A DNA stretch of 49,723 bases from Streptomyces solicavernae (GTDB lineage: Bacteria > Actinomycetota > Actinomycetes > Streptomycetales > Streptomycetaceae), in assembly GCF_029968095.1 (NCBI RefSeq), contig NZ_JASCIR010000037.1:1-49723 (forward strand). The letters are read 5' to 3'. Numbering within the stretch: position 1 is the stretch's first letter; each line of letters opens with the position of its first letter. The translations under genes and the position numbers were made by a program. The notes beneath the pieces were generated by a model. It was not told where the DNA came from. It did not search any database and saw nothing but the letters and a program-made list of their open reading frames with translations. Shown here one piece after another: positions 31,115 to 39,825 of this stretch.

Positions 31115-31617
31115 GAGCCGTCACCGCCTTGGTCGGTGCGGCTGTTGTACTGGTCCACGTAGCTGACGCGGGTCGATTCGAGGGTCTTCGCGCCAGGCAG
31201 TCCAGGCACCATGAGCTGGGACAGCGACACGGTGCACGTCACGGTCACGCTGACCTGCCCCGGATCGCCGACGGCTTTGGGGAAGTTGCTGACGTCGATC
31301 TCGATCGAGGACTCCTCGCAGGTCCGCCCGGCCTTGCTGAGGGCGGAGCGGGCGGCGTCCTGGCCGGCGGCCTCGGCGCCTTCGGGAGCGCTGGCCCGGC
31401 TGGCCGCGCGGGCGGCGGCCGCCGCCGCGTTGGCGGTGGTGGTGTCGCCGATGCCCGCCAGGCCGTACGCGGCGAGCAGCACCACCACGAACAGGACGAC
31501 GGGCGTGCACACGAGGGCTTCGAGCGTGTAGGCGCCGGTGTCCTCGCGCAGACGGGCACGCCAGGTGCCCGCTCGGGCGGGGGCCCGGCGGGCTTTCGGC
31601 GGCGTGTGGGGGCTCAT
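31111..31617 (-). CDS. TadE-like pseudopilin
   Basis: A 168-aa product from ATG 31617 (ATGA overlap). A basic cytosolic start precedes REDTGAYTLEALVCTPVVLF, which contains the Gly-then-TLE pattern of type IVb pilin-like signals. One long membrane helix and a small extracellular beta domain with two Cys (CEES, VTCTV) that could pair follow. It probably forms a minor pilus component with the two neighbours. Confidence 0.75.
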   Translation of the reverse strand: MSPHTPPKARRAPARAGTWRARLREDTGAYTLEALVCTPVVLFVVVLLAAYGLAGIGDTTTANAAAAAARAASRASAPEGAEAAGQDAARSALSKAGRTCEESSIEIDVSNFPKAVGDPGQVSVTVTCTVSLSQLMVPGLPGAKTLESTRVSYVDQYNSRTDQGGDGS

Positions 31618-32012
31618 TGTTCGACGATGTCCTCGGCGCTGCGGTGGATGGAGATGTCGAGGAACGGCAGGAAGTTCATCACCTGGGCGTCGACGGTGAT
31701 CTGGACCTTCTCGCCGGTGGATCCGGCGGTGGATACGTTCACGTCGCGCACGATGCCGATCCCGGCGAGCCAGCGGTGGGCCCGTGCGGCTCCTTCGGCG
31801 GGGGTGGACTGGTAGGACGATCCGGTCTCGGCGCCCTTTCGGGCGGCGGTCGCGGCTGCCGCGTCCCCGAGGTACCAGATCCCCATCTGGACGGCGGCGC
31901 ACAGCACGATCAGCAGGATCGGGGCCAGCACGAAGAACTCCAGGGTGCTGATGCCGTCGTCCCGGTGCATGCGCGCCAGTCGCCGCTGCCAGAAGGCCCG
32001 GAGCCGCTGCAT
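31614..32012 (-). CDS. TadE-like pseudopilin
   Basis: A 132-aa product. ATG 32012 directly follows the TAG of the Flp gene. MHRDDGISTLEFFVLAPILL shows the classic TadE N-terminal signal, with Glu five after Gly, then one membrane helix. The short extracellular domain has alternating strands (VQITVDAQVMNFLPFLDISI). It is part of the Tad pilus set. Confidence 0.8.
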   Translation of the reverse strand: MQRLRAFWQRRLARMHRDDGISTLEFFVLAPILLIVLCAAVQMGIWYLGDAAAATAARKGAETGSSYQSTPAEGAARAHRWLAGIGIVRDVNVSTAGSTGEKVQITVDAQVMNFLPFLDISIHRSAEDIVEQ

Positions 32013-32243
32013 CTACTTGCCTACAGCGGACTTGAAGTCGGCGACGAGGCCCTCAAGGGCGCCGTTCCAGGCCAGGACGAAGGTGGCCACGCCGGCCATG
32101 ACGACGATGCCGATGCCCAGGGCCTCCAGGGTCGACATGGCGCCGGTGTCCTCGCGGGTCTTCGCCGTGATGCTGTTGATGCGGGTGGTGAGGGCGACGT
32201 GCAGGCGCTGGCCCGCGCGGCGGACGAAGTCGGTGGGGTGCAT
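32013..32243 (-). CDS. Flp-type pilin-like protein
   Basis: A 76-aa product from ATG 32243 with AGAAGGAGA about nine bases upstream, the strongest ribosome binding site of the pilus block, as expected for a major subunit. TREDTGAMSTLEALGIGIVV holds the Gly-x-x-x-TLE cleavage motif. One membrane helix and a short hydrophilic tail (ADFKSAVGK) follow. The mature form would be about 41 residues, the size of Flp pilins. Confidence 0.75.
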   Translation of the reverse strand: MHPTDFVRRAGQRLHVALTTRINSITAKTREDTGAMSTLEALGIGIVVMAGVATFVLAWNGALEGLVADFKSAVGK

Positions 32244-32280
32244 GGAGAGTTCTCCTTCTGTGCGGGTGGTCGGTGCGCCG

Positions 32281-33174
32281 TCAGCGTGCGGTGAGTCCGA
32301 GGACGGCGGGGTAGGCGAACGCGGCGAAGGTGATAGCGAAAACCACGGTGGAGGGGAGCGGCAGCTTCTCGAACGCCCCGCTGGCCTCGGCCTGCTTGTC
32401 GGTGCGCAGCCGCGTGCGGAGCGCCTTGGCCTGCGTGTCCAGCGTGGCGATGATCTTCGCGCCGGATCCGGCGAGGGAGAAGGACTCGGCAGGGCTGGCC
32501 AGTTCGGGGATGTCCAGCTCGTCGCCGAGCTGCTTCAGTGCTTCCCACGGCTCGATGCCCGCGAGCTCGGCCCGGTTGAGGGCGGCGCGCATGCGGTGCA
32601 GGATCCAGTGGTCCCCGACCTGCACGGTGTGCAGGAGGGCTGCCTCGACACCGACGTTGGCGCTGCGTACGAGCTGTGCGCGTTCCAGGACCGAGGCGAC
32701 GGCGAACCGGAACTCCAGGCGCTTCTCGCGGGCGTTGGCGCGTACTTCGTGGTCGGCGTTGAACCACACGATCACGGCGAACACGATCGAGACCACCAGC
32801 AGCGGCACGGCCAGCTGCGGGGCGCCGGCCGCCAGCAGCAGCGCGTTGAAGACCTGCGGGACGGCGAGCGCCGCGAGCGAGCCGAGGATCTTGGTGCCCA
32901 TGTGCTCGGCGGGTGAGCGGCCAAGGACCTCCAGGTCGCTGCGCGCGACGCCCAGCAGGTGACCGAAGGAGGCGAGTGCCTTGTAGCCGGTGCGCTCGAC
33001 GAGCGGCGTACTCCCGGACGCCGTGGCGTGCACCGTGGGCGGCGGGGGTGTGGTGCCGTCGAGGCGGTCGAGGACCGCGTCGGCGTCGGGCCGCGCGGGC
33101 AACAGCTCCGTCAGCAGCAGGTACAGGCCGCCCCCGATCAGGGCGCCCGTGATGAGTGCGGCGGGCGAGATCAC
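32281..33174 (-). CDS. tadC: TadC-like pilus assembly membrane protein
   Basis: A 297-aa product from GTG 33174 (GTGA overlap with tadB). It has an N-terminal helix, a pair in the middle (about 105-150, VPQVFNALLLAAGAPQLAVP and VSIVFAVIVWF) and a C-terminal helix. Between them lies the GspF/T2SSF helical domain with VASVLERAQLVRSANVGVEA and AGIEPWEALKQLGDEL. It forms the inner-membrane platform with TadB on which the CpaF ATPase acts. Confidence 0.8.
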   Translation of the reverse strand: MISPAALITGALIGGGLYLLLTELLPARPDADAVLDRLDGTTPPPPTVHATASGSTPLVERTGYKALASFGHLLGVARSDLEVLGRSPAEHMGTKILGSLAALAVPQVFNALLLAAGAPQLAVPLLVVSIVFAVIVWFNADHEVRANAREKRLEFRFAVASVLERAQLVRSANVGVEAALLHTVQVGDHWILHRMRAALNRAELAGIEPWEALKQLGDELDIPELASPAESFSLAGSGAKIIATLDTQAKALRTRLRTDKQAEASGAFEKLPLPSTVVFAITFAAFAYPAVLGLTAR

Positions 33175-34103
33175 AGGACGCCTCCGTCCGAGAGCACTGC
33201 ACCGTGGTTGGGGGTGGTCCGGGTCGGCAGCGGGTCCAGCAGGCGCGGGTCCGGGGGCGTGTACGCCATGCGGCGCAGCCACCACAGAGCTGCGGCGAAC
33301 AGGGTGGCGAGGACGATGAGGACGAGCTGTCCGGTCGCTGTGCGGTAGACCTCGCCCCAGGAGCCGGTGACCGTGTAGCCGATCATGGCCATGCTGATGA
33401 GGGAGACCCAGCGGGTGGAGACGCGTACGCGGTTGCGTTCAGCGTCGATGCTGCGCAGCGAATTCGCCTCGGCGGAGGTGAGTTGGGACATGGTTTTCAG
33501 GGCGTTGCTGAGGCCGCTGCCATGGTCCTGGGTGTGGGTGAGGAACAGCAGGACGACGTTGTCGACGGCTCCGTCGGCGAATTGGTCGGCGAACTGCCGG
33601 TAGGCGTGGGCCGGGTCGACGCCCATACGGAGCCGGGCGGCCAGCGTGCGCACCTGGGGGCGGATCGCCTGCGGGCAGCGGGTTGCTGACGCAGAGATCG
33701 AGGTCTCCAGGGTGGCGGAGGACTGGTGCATGCCGGCCAGCTGCTGCAGCCACTCGGCGAGCGCTTCGAGCCGTACGATCTGCCGCTGCGCGGTGCCGGC
33801 GGGGTTCCAGATCCACGGCAGGCCCAGCACGGCCGCGGCAGCGATGAGCCCGTGGACCGGGCGGAGCGTCACCACCCAGGTCGCGACCGCGGCGAGGGCG
33901 GCGACGGCGGTGAGCATGCGGTACTTGGAGGCCCAGGCCTCAGGCATGGAGGCCTGCATGCGGCGCCACATCAGCTGGCGGCGGGTGGCGGGGCGGCCTG
34001 GCTGGACGGCCACGCCGCGGATTCCCGTCGCGGTGAGCAGGAGTCCGGCCACGATGAGCGCCCCGAAGAACGCGGCGAGCAGGCTCCATTGGGTCGTGTT
34101 CAC
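33171..34103 (-). CDS. tadB: TadB-like pilus assembly membrane protein
   Basis: A 310-aa product from GTG 34103 (GTGA overlap with the ATPase gene). N-terminal helix (9-28), then two in the middle (about 65-105), the T2SSF domain (EALAEWLQQLAGMHQSSATL and VDPAHAYRQFADQFADGAVD, plus GSGLSNALKTMS), and two C-terminal helices. Partner of TadC. Confidence 0.82.
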   Translation of the reverse strand: MNTTQWSLLAAFFGALIVAGLLLTATGIRGVAVQPGRPATRRQLMWRRMQASMPEAWASKYRMLTAVAALAAVATWVVTLRPVHGLIAAAAVLGLPWIWNPAGTAQRQIVRLEALAEWLQQLAGMHQSSATLETSISASATRCPQAIRPQVRTLAARLRMGVDPAHAYRQFADQFADGAVDNVVLLFLTHTQDHGSGLSNALKTMSQLTSAEANSLRSIDAERNRVRVSTRWVSLISMAMIGYTVTGSWGEVYRTATGQLVLIVLATLFAAALWWLRRMAYTPPDPRLLDPLPTRTTPNHGAVLSDGGVL

Positions 34104-35653
34104 AAGGTGGCCTTCCGCAGACGGGGCTTGGCCAGATCGAGAGGGGCCGTCCACTTGCCGCGCTCCACGCGGAACCAGTCCGGGTCGAAGCCGACGTTGG
34201 CCAGGTCTTCCATGACGCCCTGCGAGGGCATCATCTTGAAGCTGCCGCGGGGGTCGTTGGGGGTGGGCTCGAAGATGTGCTGCCAGGACGGCTTGCCGTC
34301 CTCGCCGGGGCGCAGCTCGGTGATGTGGGAGACGAAGCGGTGGATCCGGCCGCCGATCTGACGCTGGTCGATCATGCGGACGAACACGATGAAGTGCACG
34401 CCGGTGGAGACCAGTTCGTGCACGGACTCCCTGGTGCGGTTCTGGCAGAGGGTGACCAGGCGGGGAAGGATCAGGTCGGGATGGTCCGCGTGCAAGGTGC
34501 ACATCGTGCCCCGGCCGCCGGCGCTCATTGCTTCGAGCATCGCGTCGGCCTCGTCGCCGCGGACCTCGCCGACGATGACGCGGCTGGCCGCGGTACGCAG
34601 GGAGTGGGCGAACATGTCGGCCACTCCGATGCGGCCGACTTCCTTGCCGCTGCTGTCCAACTCTCCGTTGGAGAAGCGCGCTTCGAGCGCCAGAGCGTGG
34701 GGGGTCTGGCCGTGCTCGTAGCCCTCCTCCAGGTACAACTCCTTGTCGGATTCGAGGATGGTGATCCACTCGTGGGAGGGGATCAGGCGGGCGAGGGCGC
34801 GCAGCAGGGACGTCTTGCCCGCGCCCATGTTCCCGCCGATCAGCATGTTCTTTCCGGCGAGGACTAGGGCGTGCAGGAAGTGCGCCATGGCCAGGTTGAT
34901 GGAGCCCCACTGGACCATGTCGTTGATGCTGGCCTTGATGGTGCCGTGGCGTCGGATGATCAGGTAGGGCTCGGGGGCGAGGAGCCCGGCCTCGGCCCTG
35001 GAGCCGTCGGGCAGCCGGAAGGACACCATCGGGCTGGCGGGTGAGAGGCGCCGTTCGCGGTGTCCGGAGTTCGCGGCGAGCCGGTTGATGAACCCCTCCA
35101 GGTCGGCGGCGGTGTCGACGACCGGCTCGACCTGCTCGACGGGGCGGGAGTTGTAGGAGACGAGGGTCGTGGTGCCGACGACGCGGATGTTCTCCACGTC
35201 CGGGTCGTCCAAGTAGCGCTGCAGCGGGCCTGCGCTGAACACCAGGTCGTACACGGCCTGGGTGATCGCGTCGACCTCGTCGGCGGTCAGCGGCGTACGG
35301 CCGAGGTACTCCTTGACGGCCCACTGGGCCACGGCCTTGGCGACCAGGGCGCGGGCCCGTTCGCGGCGGGCCTCCTCGGTCGGCATCGGATCGTCGTCGT
35401 CCGCGGTGGAGATCGTGTCCGCGACCCGGTCGCGGAGCACGGCGATCTCCTTGCGGGACACCGGCAGCGCGCCGGGCAGGTCGTCGACCCGCACCTCGTG
35501 CGGGGCGGTGGTGGCCGTGGCAGTGGGCGGCTGTACGGGGTGGGGCAGAGCCGTGGGCAGCGGCGCGGTGGCCGGTGGCGCGGGCGGCTGCAGCGATCCG
35601 CGCAGCAGGTCGGCGAGGCTCTGCGTCTGGGGGGTTCCGTTGTGGTCAGCCAC
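34100..35653 (-). CDS. tadA: CpaF/TadA secretion ATPase
   Basis: A 517-aa product from GTG 35653, overlapping the upstream CpaE-like gene by 8 bp. Motifs: Walker A GGNMGAGKT (273-281), Asp box ILESDKEL (299-306), Walker B RVIVGEVRGDE (358-368), His box CTLHAD (385-390). The N-terminal 100 residues are Pro-rich, then the N-domain helix pair (EYLGRTPLTADEVDAITQAV). It drives pilus assembly as a hexamer. In other systems CpaF-like ATPases also serve secretion or DNA transfer. Confidence 0.9.
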   Translation of the reverse strand: MADHNGTPQTQSLADLLRGSLQPPAPPATAPLPTALPHPVQPPTATATTAPHEVRVDDLPGALPVSRKEIAVLRDRVADTISTADDDDPMPTEEARRERARALVAKAVAQWAVKEYLGRTPLTADEVDAITQAVYDLVFSAGPLQRYLDDPDVENIRVVGTTTLVSYNSRPVEQVEPVVDTAADLEGFINRLAANSGHRERRLSPASPMVSFRLPDGSRAEAGLLAPEPYLIIRRHGTIKASINDMVQWGSINLAMAHFLHALVLAGKNMLIGGNMGAGKTSLLRALARLIPSHEWITILESDKELYLEEGYEHGQTPHALALEARFSNGELDSSGKEVGRIGVADMFAHSLRTAASRVIVGEVRGDEADAMLEAMSAGGRGTMCTLHADHPDLILPRLVTLCQNRTRESVHELVSTGVHFIVFVRMIDQRQIGGRIHRFVSHITELRPGEDGKPSWQHIFEPTPNDPRGSFKMMPSQGVMEDLANVGFDPDWFRVERGKWTAPLDLAKPRLRKATL

Positions 35654-36551
35654 GAGGTGCCTCCGCGCCGGGCATCGGGGCCTGCTGGCGTGAGGCGGCG
35701 AGTCGCTGCAGCACCCCGGCCACGACCGGCGAGGAGACCGCGGCCGGCGGCATCTGCAGGCGCAGCCGTCGCGTGCGGGTCTCGACTTCGAGCTGGGAGC
35801 ACGCGGTTCGGGCCTGCTTGAGCAGCGGGGACTTCGCGAGTTTCGGCGGCCGCTCGGAGCCGTGGGTGAAGTAGGTGGCGGTGTCCGGGTCCCAGGGCAG
35901 CATCGCTACGACCGGGGCCTGCAGGCGGCGGGCGATCGCGTCGGAGGGCATGCCCTGCGCGCGGCCCTGCTCGGCGATCATCAGGACGCGCAGCGCGTCC
36001 GCGCCGGTTCCCGAGCGGTCCAGTTCCTCCCGCAGGGCGGCGGCGACGGGAACCGTCTGCGCCACCGACGTGACGCTGTTGCGTACGACGAGGAGGACCA
36101 GGTCCGCGCGGTGCAGCAGCCGCGACGGGTACAGCGACGTGTGCAGCTGGCCCGGTTCGAGGGAGACGCGGCCGGCGTCGACGAACACGTCGTACCCGGC
36201 GCCCTGGTCCATGGCCTGCAGCAGGCTCGCGAGCGGCTCCCATACCGGGGCGAGCGCGGGCGCCTGGGCCGGGTCGGTCAGGCCGGGCAGGATCCAGCGG
36301 TTGTTCTCGGCGTCCATGGGACGCATATGTGCCTCGAAGGCCTCGGCGAGCTGCTGGTGCAGCTGGGCCTCGGCGAGGTGCCACAGGCCGATCTCCGGCC
36401 CCCATCGGCCCTGTTGGAAGCCGTGGCGGACGCTGCCCTGTGCGCAGTCCGCCTCCACCAGGAGCGACACCTTCGGGCAGGAGAGCGCCAGAGCAAGGGA
36501 GGAGACGGTGGTTCCGCAGCTGTGCGCGGAGGTGATCACGGTGACGGACAT
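35646..36551 (-). CDS. CpaE/TadZ-like ParA-family protein
   Basis: A 301-aa product. MinD/ParA-type fold: SVTVITSAHSCGTTVSSLAL at the start is the P-loop position but lacks the signature and catalytic lysines. Later KVSLLVEADCAQGSV, GYDVFVDAGRVSLEPG and ADLVLLVVRNSVTSV follow the ParA strand order. TadZ/CpaE proteins localise pilus machines and often have a degenerate P-loop. It overlaps tadA and follows the SAF gene by 5 bp. Confidence 0.75.
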   Translation of the reverse strand: MSVTVITSAHSCGTTVSSLALALSCPKVSLLVEADCAQGSVRHGFQQGRWGPEIGLWHLAEAQLHQQLAEAFEAHMRPMDAENNRWILPGLTDPAQAPALAPVWEPLASLLQAMDQGAGYDVFVDAGRVSLEPGQLHTSLYPSRLLHRADLVLLVVRNSVTSVAQTVPVAAALREELDRSGTGADALRVLMIAEQGRAQGMPSDAIARRLQAPVVAMLPWDPDTATYFTHGSERPPKLAKSPLLKQARTACSQLEVETRTRRLRLQMPPAAVSSPVVAGVLQRLAASRQQAPMPGAEAPRG

Positions 36552-36556
36552 CCGGT

Positions 36557-37252
36557 TCAGCCCTTCGTGACCAGCACCAGGCCGAGCTTGCCGTCGACGG
36601 CTTGGGACGCGACGGCGCTGCTCTGGTCCTGGGGGACGGCGATCTGCACCACCGCGGTCCCCGAGGTGTCGGGGCGGCCGACCTTCACGACCCGGCCGGT
36701 GACCTCCGCCTCGGACTCCTGCGCCGGCTTGCTGCGGGCGCCTTCCTCCTGGGCGGGGACGACGCGTACGGTGTCGGCCGGTTCGAGGGCGTCGATCGGG
36801 GCCCGGCCGCGCTTGACGGCGACGGCGACGAGTTCCTCGCCCTGGCGCAGGCCGTTGCCGTCCTGCAGTTGGCCGTCGGTCAGCAGGGAGCCGGCTGTCA
36901 GCCGCATCGAGGCTCGGCGTCCCACGATGTCGGCGCGTTCGCTGGCCGGGATGGGGCGCAGCGCCTGGTCCTCGGGCAGCGCGACGACCCGCAGGTCCTG
37001 CGCGGTGATCGTCTGCCCGGAAGGAACGTCGCGGGCGACGGCCAGCACGTCGGACCGATCGGTGGCGCTGTTGAGCAGCCAGGAGACGCCCAGGGCTCCG
37101 CAGAGCACCATCATGGCGCCGACGACGGCCCGGGGGCGGCTGCGCTGTCTGGGCGGCAGCGGCTCGGAAATGCCGACTTCGGGACGTGCGACGCCGCCAT
37201 GGGCGGCCGCCGGTGCGGCCGGTGCGGGAACCTTCGAGTTCTTCAGCTTCAC
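36557..37252 (-). CDS. SAF-domain CpaB/RcpC-like protein
   Basis: A 231-aa product. A Pro/Ala-rich cytosolic start is followed by one membrane helix (about 41-60, VVGAMMVLCGALGVSWLLNS) and an SAF domain with VLAVARDVPSGQTITAQDLR and DIVGRRASMRLTAGSLL. Then a second beta region (VAVKRGRAPIDALEPADTVR) follows. RcpC/CpaB proteins support Tad pilus export. The family fit is good. Confidence 0.8.
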   Translation of the reverse strand: MKLKNSKVPAPAAPAAAHGGVARPEVGISEPLPPRQRSRPRAVVGAMMVLCGALGVSWLLNSATDRSDVLAVARDVPSGQTITAQDLRVVALPEDQALRPIPASERADIVGRRASMRLTAGSLLTDGQLQDGNGLRQGEELVAVAVKRGRAPIDALEPADTVRVVPAQEEGARSKPAQESEAEVTGRVVKVGRPDTSGTAVVQIAVPQDQSSAVASQAVDGKLGLVLVTKG

Positions 37253-37274
37253 GTGCTTGGTGCCTTTCGGGCTG

Positions 37275-38138
37275 TTAGTCGAGGACCTTCAACTCGCCGA
37301 CTGACACGGCGAAGTCGGTCTCGCGGACCTCGGTGAACTCCCCGGCCTCACCGCCGCCGTTGACCTGCCACTCGACCGTCCAGGTCGCGGTGGCGGTGCC
37401 CTGGTACTTGCCGCCCGGCTCGCCCTTGGACGGGGCCTCGAACTGGGCCCCGCAGTCCGGGGACTCCTGCATGCCGTACGACTTCTTGTAGGGGGTGCCG
37501 GGGCCGTCGCAGTGCACGACGTCGCCGCCGTCGCCCAAGTCCCACTCGATGTCGGTGACTTCGGCGGTCGCGGTCACCGTCACCGAGCCCGCGGTCGCGG
37601 TCGCGCTGGTCGGCCCGAGCGTGGTAGCGCCCTGGTTGACCCACAGCCACATCGGCACGCCGACCGTGTACTTCCCGCCCGCGCGCGGGCTGGCGATGTC
37701 GGGGCCGACGAGCTTCATCTGGTCGACGGCCTGGCGGGCGACGACCTCAGGGTCGATCGCGGGCGCGGCGGGGGCGCCGCCCGCGGGAATCCAGGAGATA
37801 CCGACGCGGCCGGTCTCGGGGCAGATGATGCGGTAGACCGCGCCCTTCTGCCCCGGCTTGCGGTCCTCGTACGCGAGGTTGCTTTCCGGGGGCTGAGGGT
37901 TGAGCTTCTCGTACGTGCACTTCGGGGCGGACTTGCCGCTCTTCTTGCCCGCGGGCTTCGCATCCTGTTTGCCGGTTGAACCCGGTGTGGTGGAGCTGTC
38001 CTCCGCGCACAAGGTGACCGTCAGGGCGGTTCCCTCGCACTCGGCGCTGTTGCCGACGACCGGGTCATCGGCGGCTTGGGAGATCGGGGCTGCGATCAGG
38101 ACGATCGCCCCTGCGGTCATCCCCGCTCGCCTCAGCAT
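37275..38138 (-). CDS. secreted envelope protein of the transfer operon
   Basis: A 287-aa product from ATG 38138, overlapping the lipoprotein gene end by 7 bp. A signal peptide (residues 1-22, TAGAIVLIAAPISQAA) is followed by a Ser/Thr/Lys-rich linker. Then come CTYEKLNPQPPESN, a GGKYTVGVPMWLWVNQ segment and VTVTATAEVTDIEWDLGDGG, which resembles a PKD-type beta sandwich. Cys pairs (CEG, CAED, CT, CPE) may form disulfides. It probably sits outside the membrane near the pilus base. Confidence 0.65.
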   Translation of the reverse strand: MLRRAGMTAGAIVLIAAPISQAADDPVVGNSAECEGTALTVTLCAEDSSTTPGSTGKQDAKPAGKKSGKSAPKCTYEKLNPQPPESNLAYEDRKPGQKGAVYRIICPETGRVGISWIPAGGAPAAPAIDPEVVARQAVDQMKLVGPDIASPRAGGKYTVGVPMWLWVNQGATTLGPTSATATAGSVTVTATAEVTDIEWDLGDGGDVVHCDGPGTPYKKSYGMQESPDCGAQFEAPSKGEPGGKYQGTATATWTVEWQVNGGGEAGEFTEVRETDFAVSVGELKVLD

Positions 38139-38746
38139 TTCTTGTCTCCGTGCGTGGTGAACTCGGTGATCATCCACCGGCCCTCCCACCTCTCCGCGGA
38201 GGCGGTCGCCTGGTAGCGCAAGGGCTGGCCGTCCGGGAATGGGATGACCTTCTTCTGCTTCGTGTTGTAGGTCTGCCACTTGGAGATGTCCATGCAGTCG
38301 GTCACCTTGGCTGTGGGGACCTTCGCCTTCAGGTCGAGCTGCGTGACCCGGGTGTCCTCGTGTCCCAGTTCACCGCGCACGACGGTCCCCGCCTTCTTCA
38401 TCCGCGCCAGGTCCAGTTCGAAGCGGCCGAGGGCTTTGAGAGTCGCGTACTTCTCAAGGTCCGTGCCCTTCGCGTCGGCCTTTCGGTAGGCCTTCATCTG
38501 CTCGGTCCACATGCCGCTGTACGAGCGGAGCACCTCGTCCTTCTCCTTGGCCTGGGGGTCGGCCGTTTCGGAGGTCTGCTCGGGAGCCGGCTGGGAGGGC
38601 TTCGTGTTCGTCGGCTTGGCGGGTTCGTCAGGAGTGTCCTCGCCGCAGCCGGACACGGTCACGGTGAGTGCGGCCAGCAGGAGCGTGGCGACTGTGTGTC
38701 GCGTGCGCGACGGTCGAGGACGATCTGTGAATGGTGCGGCGGTCAA
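38132..38746 (-). CDS. predicted lipoprotein
   Basis: A 204-aa product. I chose TTG 38746 because GGGAGGG lies five to six bases upstream; GTG 38866 in frame is an alternative. A lipobox, LTVTVSGC, ends the signal helix (ATLLLAALTVTVSGCG). A Pro/Thr/Glu-rich linker and a compact domain follow (TDLEKYATLKALGRFELDLA, ADCMD-type Cys, ERWEGRWMITEF near the end). It resembles small VirB8/NTF2-like or calycin-like lipoproteins of actinobacterial transfer operons. Exact family uncertain. Confidence 0.65.
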   Translation of the reverse strand: MTAAPFTDRPRPSRTRHTVATLLLAALTVTVSGCGEDTPDEPAKPTNTKPSQPAPEQTSETADPQAKEKDEVLRSYSGMWTEQMKAYRKADAKGTDLEKYATLKALGRFELDLARMKKAGTVVRGELGHEDTRVTQLDLKAKVPTAKVTDCMDISKWQTYNTKQKKVIPFPDGQPLRYQATASAERWEGRWMITEFTTHGDKKC

Positions 38747-38967
38747 CTCGCCCTCCCCGTTACGGCCTGTCACCGTGGTGTTCGTTGGTGCTGGTGGTGG
38801 GAGCAGACGGTTCGCGCCTAGCTGAGTTGGCTCGTCCCCCGCTTGCCCCGTTGTCTTGGTCACGGTACATAACCCTCTGTCAAGTGCCCAGTGGCTATTG
38901 GTAGTTCCTCGCACTGGTTCGTCACGTCTTGTACTGAAAAGTGCAGTTCTTGGCTGGGTTTGGGTGG
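38747..38967 (-). promoter_or_regulatory. only sizeable gap inside the transfer block
   Basis: About 220 bp between two minus-strand genes. TTGACA (38882-38877 on the minus strand) is a good -35 box, but a matching -10 is not clear. An internal promoter here could let the pilus half be expressed apart from the secretion half. If GTG 38866 is the true lipoprotein start, part of this is coding. Confidence 0.35.
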
Positions 38968-39825
38968 TCACCGTACGGGCCTCCAGTTGTCCTGGTAGCG
39001 GGTGAGAACAACTTGGCCGAGACGGCCGTCTTCTACCGGGCCTGATTCGCGGGCGCCGGCCCACACGAGGCGCACCTCGACGCGGTGGTCCTTGTCGTCC
39101 GTGGCGCGGGCGATCGCCGCCTGGATCCGTACGTCACGCAAGGGGGAGCGCAGGGGCTTGTCGGTGAAGTAGTCCGGCCACTGTGCGCGGTTCTGGCCGG
39201 TGACCTCGGCTTTCCAGATCCGGGAGGCGAGGTCGATGAGTTCCTTCTCCGTACGGCGGTCGAGGTTAGGGGTAGAGGCGCGGTTGAGGACGCGCTGTAC
39301 GGCGCGGTCGCCGGCGGGCCCGTCCCCGGCCACCGGGACGCCGTTGAGTGCCGTACGGGGGTCGCTCCCCCGGTTGTCTGGGGGCGTCGACTCTCCGCCG
39401 CCGGTGGCTGGATCGCTTCCTTCGGGTGTCCGCTCCGGCTCTCGTGCTGCGGTTGGTCGGGTGGGGCGGTCTTCGGGTGGTGCGCTGTCGGGTCGAAGGA
39501 GTGCGAGGCCGGTCAGGATGCAGACGGCGGCGGCCAGGAGCGGCACTACGACGGCGCGGCGGGGCGCGGTGGCAGTGTAGGTTCTCGAACTTCTTGTCCG
39601 GCCAGACGGCCGTGACCTGCGGGTCCTTGAGGCCTTCTCACCGATCTGTCCGGGCGTGTTTCTCATCTTGTTGGCCATTTCTCGATCGGCTCCGGACGCG
39701 CCGGTGATGGCCACCTGGCTGACCTTGGGGTTCTCCGTCGTGGTGGCTGGCTGGACACCTTGACGGACGAGTGCGTGAGAAACGGCCATCTCAAATGCGG
39801 CCCTACCGGAAGCGGGGGATCTCAT
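38968..39825 (-). CDS. membrane protein with NTF2-like/VirB8-like extracellular domain
   Basis: A 285-aa product from ATG 39825 (ATGA overlap). A basic cytosolic N-terminus (about 1-98) contains ENPKVSQVAITGASGADREM. One membrane helix (about 99-117, VVVPLLAAAVCILTGLALL) is followed by a Pro/Ser-rich linker. A C-terminal domain (about 180-285) contains RRTEKELIDLASRIWKAEV and RYQDNWRPVR. The topology matches VirB8/TcpC-type subunits of transfer systems. Confidence 0.6.
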   Translation of the reverse strand: MRSPASGRAAFEMAVSHALVRQGVQPATTTENPKVSQVAITGASGADREMANKMRNTPGQIGEKASRTRRSRPSGRTRSSRTYTATAPRRAVVVPLLAAAVCILTGLALLRPDSAPPEDRPTRPTAAREPERTPEGSDPATGGGESTPPDNRGSDPRTALNGVPVAGDGPAGDRAVQRVLNRASTPNLDRRTEKELIDLASRIWKAEVTGQNRAQWPDYFTDKPLRSPLRDVRIQAAIARATDDKDHRVEVRLVWAGARESGPVEDGRLGQVVLTRYQDNWRPVR

